A DNA stretch of 5,202 bases. Source: TH1177 sp042138015 (GTDB taxonomy: Archaea; Thermoproteota; Nitrososphaeria; Nitrososphaerales; Nitrososphaeraceae). A model generated the notes under the pieces. That model made no database searches and was not told where the DNA came from. It saw only the letters and a program-made list of their open reading frames with translations. The translations under genes and the position numbers were made by a program. The stretch lies in NCBI GenBank assembly GCA_042138015.1, contig JBHIVA010000118.1, positions 1-5,202 on the forward strand. Reading direction: 5' to 3'. Shown piece by piece: positions 4,247 to 5,202 of this stretch (positions are counted from its first letter, which is position 1; each line of letters begins with the position of its first letter).

Positions 4247-5202
4247 TTGACAAACTTTAAAGTAATTTTATTTATCACCGTATTTCTAACCATCATAATA
4301 TCGGTTTACTATTTTTCTAATAATATTACTACTTATTATGTTGTTGCGCAGGAACCGATTCTCAATGATCCAACTTTACAAGTAGAAACAATTACTGAAG
4401 GATTATCTTGGCCTACCAGCATGGCATTTATAGATAATAACAATATTCTGGTTTTAGAAAAGGAAGAAGGGACGGTAAGACTAATTTCACATGGTATATT
4501 GCAAGAAGATCCAGTATTGGAAGTAGATGTAAATAGTAAGAGCGAACGTGGACTTTTGGGAATTGCTATAATGAATAAGGGTGCTGCTGTATTTCTATAT
4601 TATACAGAATCATCCCAGGAAGACCAATTAAAGAATAGAGTTTACAAATACCAATGGAATGATGAAGAAAACCTTCTTGTTAATCCTACTTTGATTTTAG
4701 ACCTACCTGCCATTCCTGGTCCAAATCATGATGGTGGCAAATTGATTATCGGACCTGATAATTATCTTTATGCTGTAATAGGGGATCTTAATCGTGAAGG
4801 GAAACTTCAGAATTTTGTAGATGGAGCAGAACCTGATGATACTGGTGTCATATTCAGAGTCAATTCAGTAGATGGCTCTCCAGCTCCAGACAATCCATTC
4901 GTAACTAATGAGATCATGGATAGCAATCAATTATTGTTAGACAAATACTATGCCTATGGGATACGGAATAGTTTTGGGATAACATTTGATCCAGTATCTG
5001 GTATTTTATGGGATACCGAAAATGGACCAAGCGAATACGATGAGCTCAATCTTGTAAACCCCGGTTTTAATAGTGGATGGAGGCAGGTTATGGGTCCTAT
5101 ATCTGAAAGCGATATTAGTGAAAATGAATTAGTCAATTTTCCAAATTCTAAATATGCTGATCCTGTATTCAGCTGGCTCCCCTCAATTGGAATTACTGAT
5201 AT
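4247..5202 (+). CDS. secreted PQQ-dependent sugar dehydrogenase (glucose/sorbosone dehydrogenase family), 3' end outside window
   Basis: 318 codons are present and the gene is still open at the window edge. TTG at 4247-4249 is the only reasonable start: an in-frame TGA lies at 4226-4228 and the next ATG would remove the signal. Residues 5-23 are hydrophobic, with likely cleavage after YYVVA before QEP, so the protein is exported or anchored. A six-bladed beta-propeller follows: GLSWPTSMAF (52-61), ERGLLGIA (100-107), then GPNHDGGKLIIGPDNYLYAVIGD (158-180), where His161 corresponds to the catalytic base of soluble glucose dehydrogenase. YGIRNSFGI (237-245) holds the Arg240 equivalent, and DTENGPSEYDELN (256-268) the PQQ/calcium-site loop. 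Family members oxidise aldose sugars to lactones with PQQ; the substrate here and the origin of PQQ are unknown. It starts 56 bases after the broken secreted gene and has its own AT-rich promoter. Confidence 0.9.
   Translation, partial: MTNFKVILFITVFLTIIISVYYFSNNITTYYVVAQEPILNDPTLQVETITEGLSWPTSMAFIDNNNILVLEKEEGTVRLISHGILQEDPVLEVDVNSKSERGLLGIAIMNKGAAVFLYYTESSQEDQLKNRVYKYQWNDEENLLVNPTLILDLPAIPGPNHDGGKLIIGPDNYLYAVIGDLNREGKLQNFVDGAEPDDTGVIFRVNSVDGSPAPDNPFVTNEIMDSNQLLLDKYYAYGIRNSFGITFDPVSGILWDTENGPSEYDELNLVNPGFNSGWRQVMGPISESDISENELVNFPNSKYADPVFSWLPSIGITD

Noticed and set aside
4954..5136. Minus-strand open frame of 60 codons
   Set aside because: Antisense to the conserved PQQ-site region of the sugar dehydrogenase.
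1..5202. CRISPR array, tRNA, rRNA, integrase or defence system
   Set aside because: No regularly spaced repeats, cloverleaf, conserved rRNA segments or defence-type proteins were seen.

Overview
The window is strongly AT-rich and looks archaeal, most likely an ammonia-oxidising Thaumarchaeon (Nitrososphaeria; a Nitrosocosmicus/Nitrososphaera-like soil lineage is my best guess). The basis is the mix of genes: secreted dienelactone-hydrolase-like and PQQ sugar-dehydrogenase-like proteins with N-linked sequons, a stand-alone lysine-rich ATP-cone protein, an IS630-type element, AT-rich TATA-like boxes close to start codons, no clear Shine-Dalgarno sites, and oligo-T stretches after genes. No 16S or marker gene is present, so the lineage is inference.

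Layout: (a) 1-293 has no gene apart from the likely oligo-U terminator of the next gene. (b) 294-1193, minus strand: intact secreted dienelactone hydrolase family protein. (c) 1194-1557: divergent intergenic region with two small palindromes. (d) 1558-2147, plus strand: ATP-cone protein with a very lysine-rich N-terminus, split by a one-base frame change at a run of nine A. (e) 2148-2573: non-coding, with short motifs shared with region c. (f) 2574-4190: one small secreted-protein gene cut in its signal-peptide region by a 1073-bp IS630-family insertion (2641-3713). Removing the element plus one TA copy joins the two halves in frame. The same gene also carries a later one-base deletion near 3861. 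The transposase (2653-3651, minus strand) is itself dead, with two opposite frameshifts and one in-frame stop. (g) 4247-5202, plus strand: start of a secreted or membrane-anchored PQQ-dependent sugar dehydrogenase that runs off the window.

The two intact genes and the interrupted gene all encode exported proteins, so the region appears devoted to cell-surface or extracytoplasmic functions, but no operon or shared pathway can be demonstrated. The most informative points are the reconstructable IS insertion, and the ATP-cone gene whose reading frame changes exactly at a homopolymer (slippage, real mutation or sequencing error). Five lesions in three neighbouring genes make either regional decay or imperfect sequence quality a real possibility.
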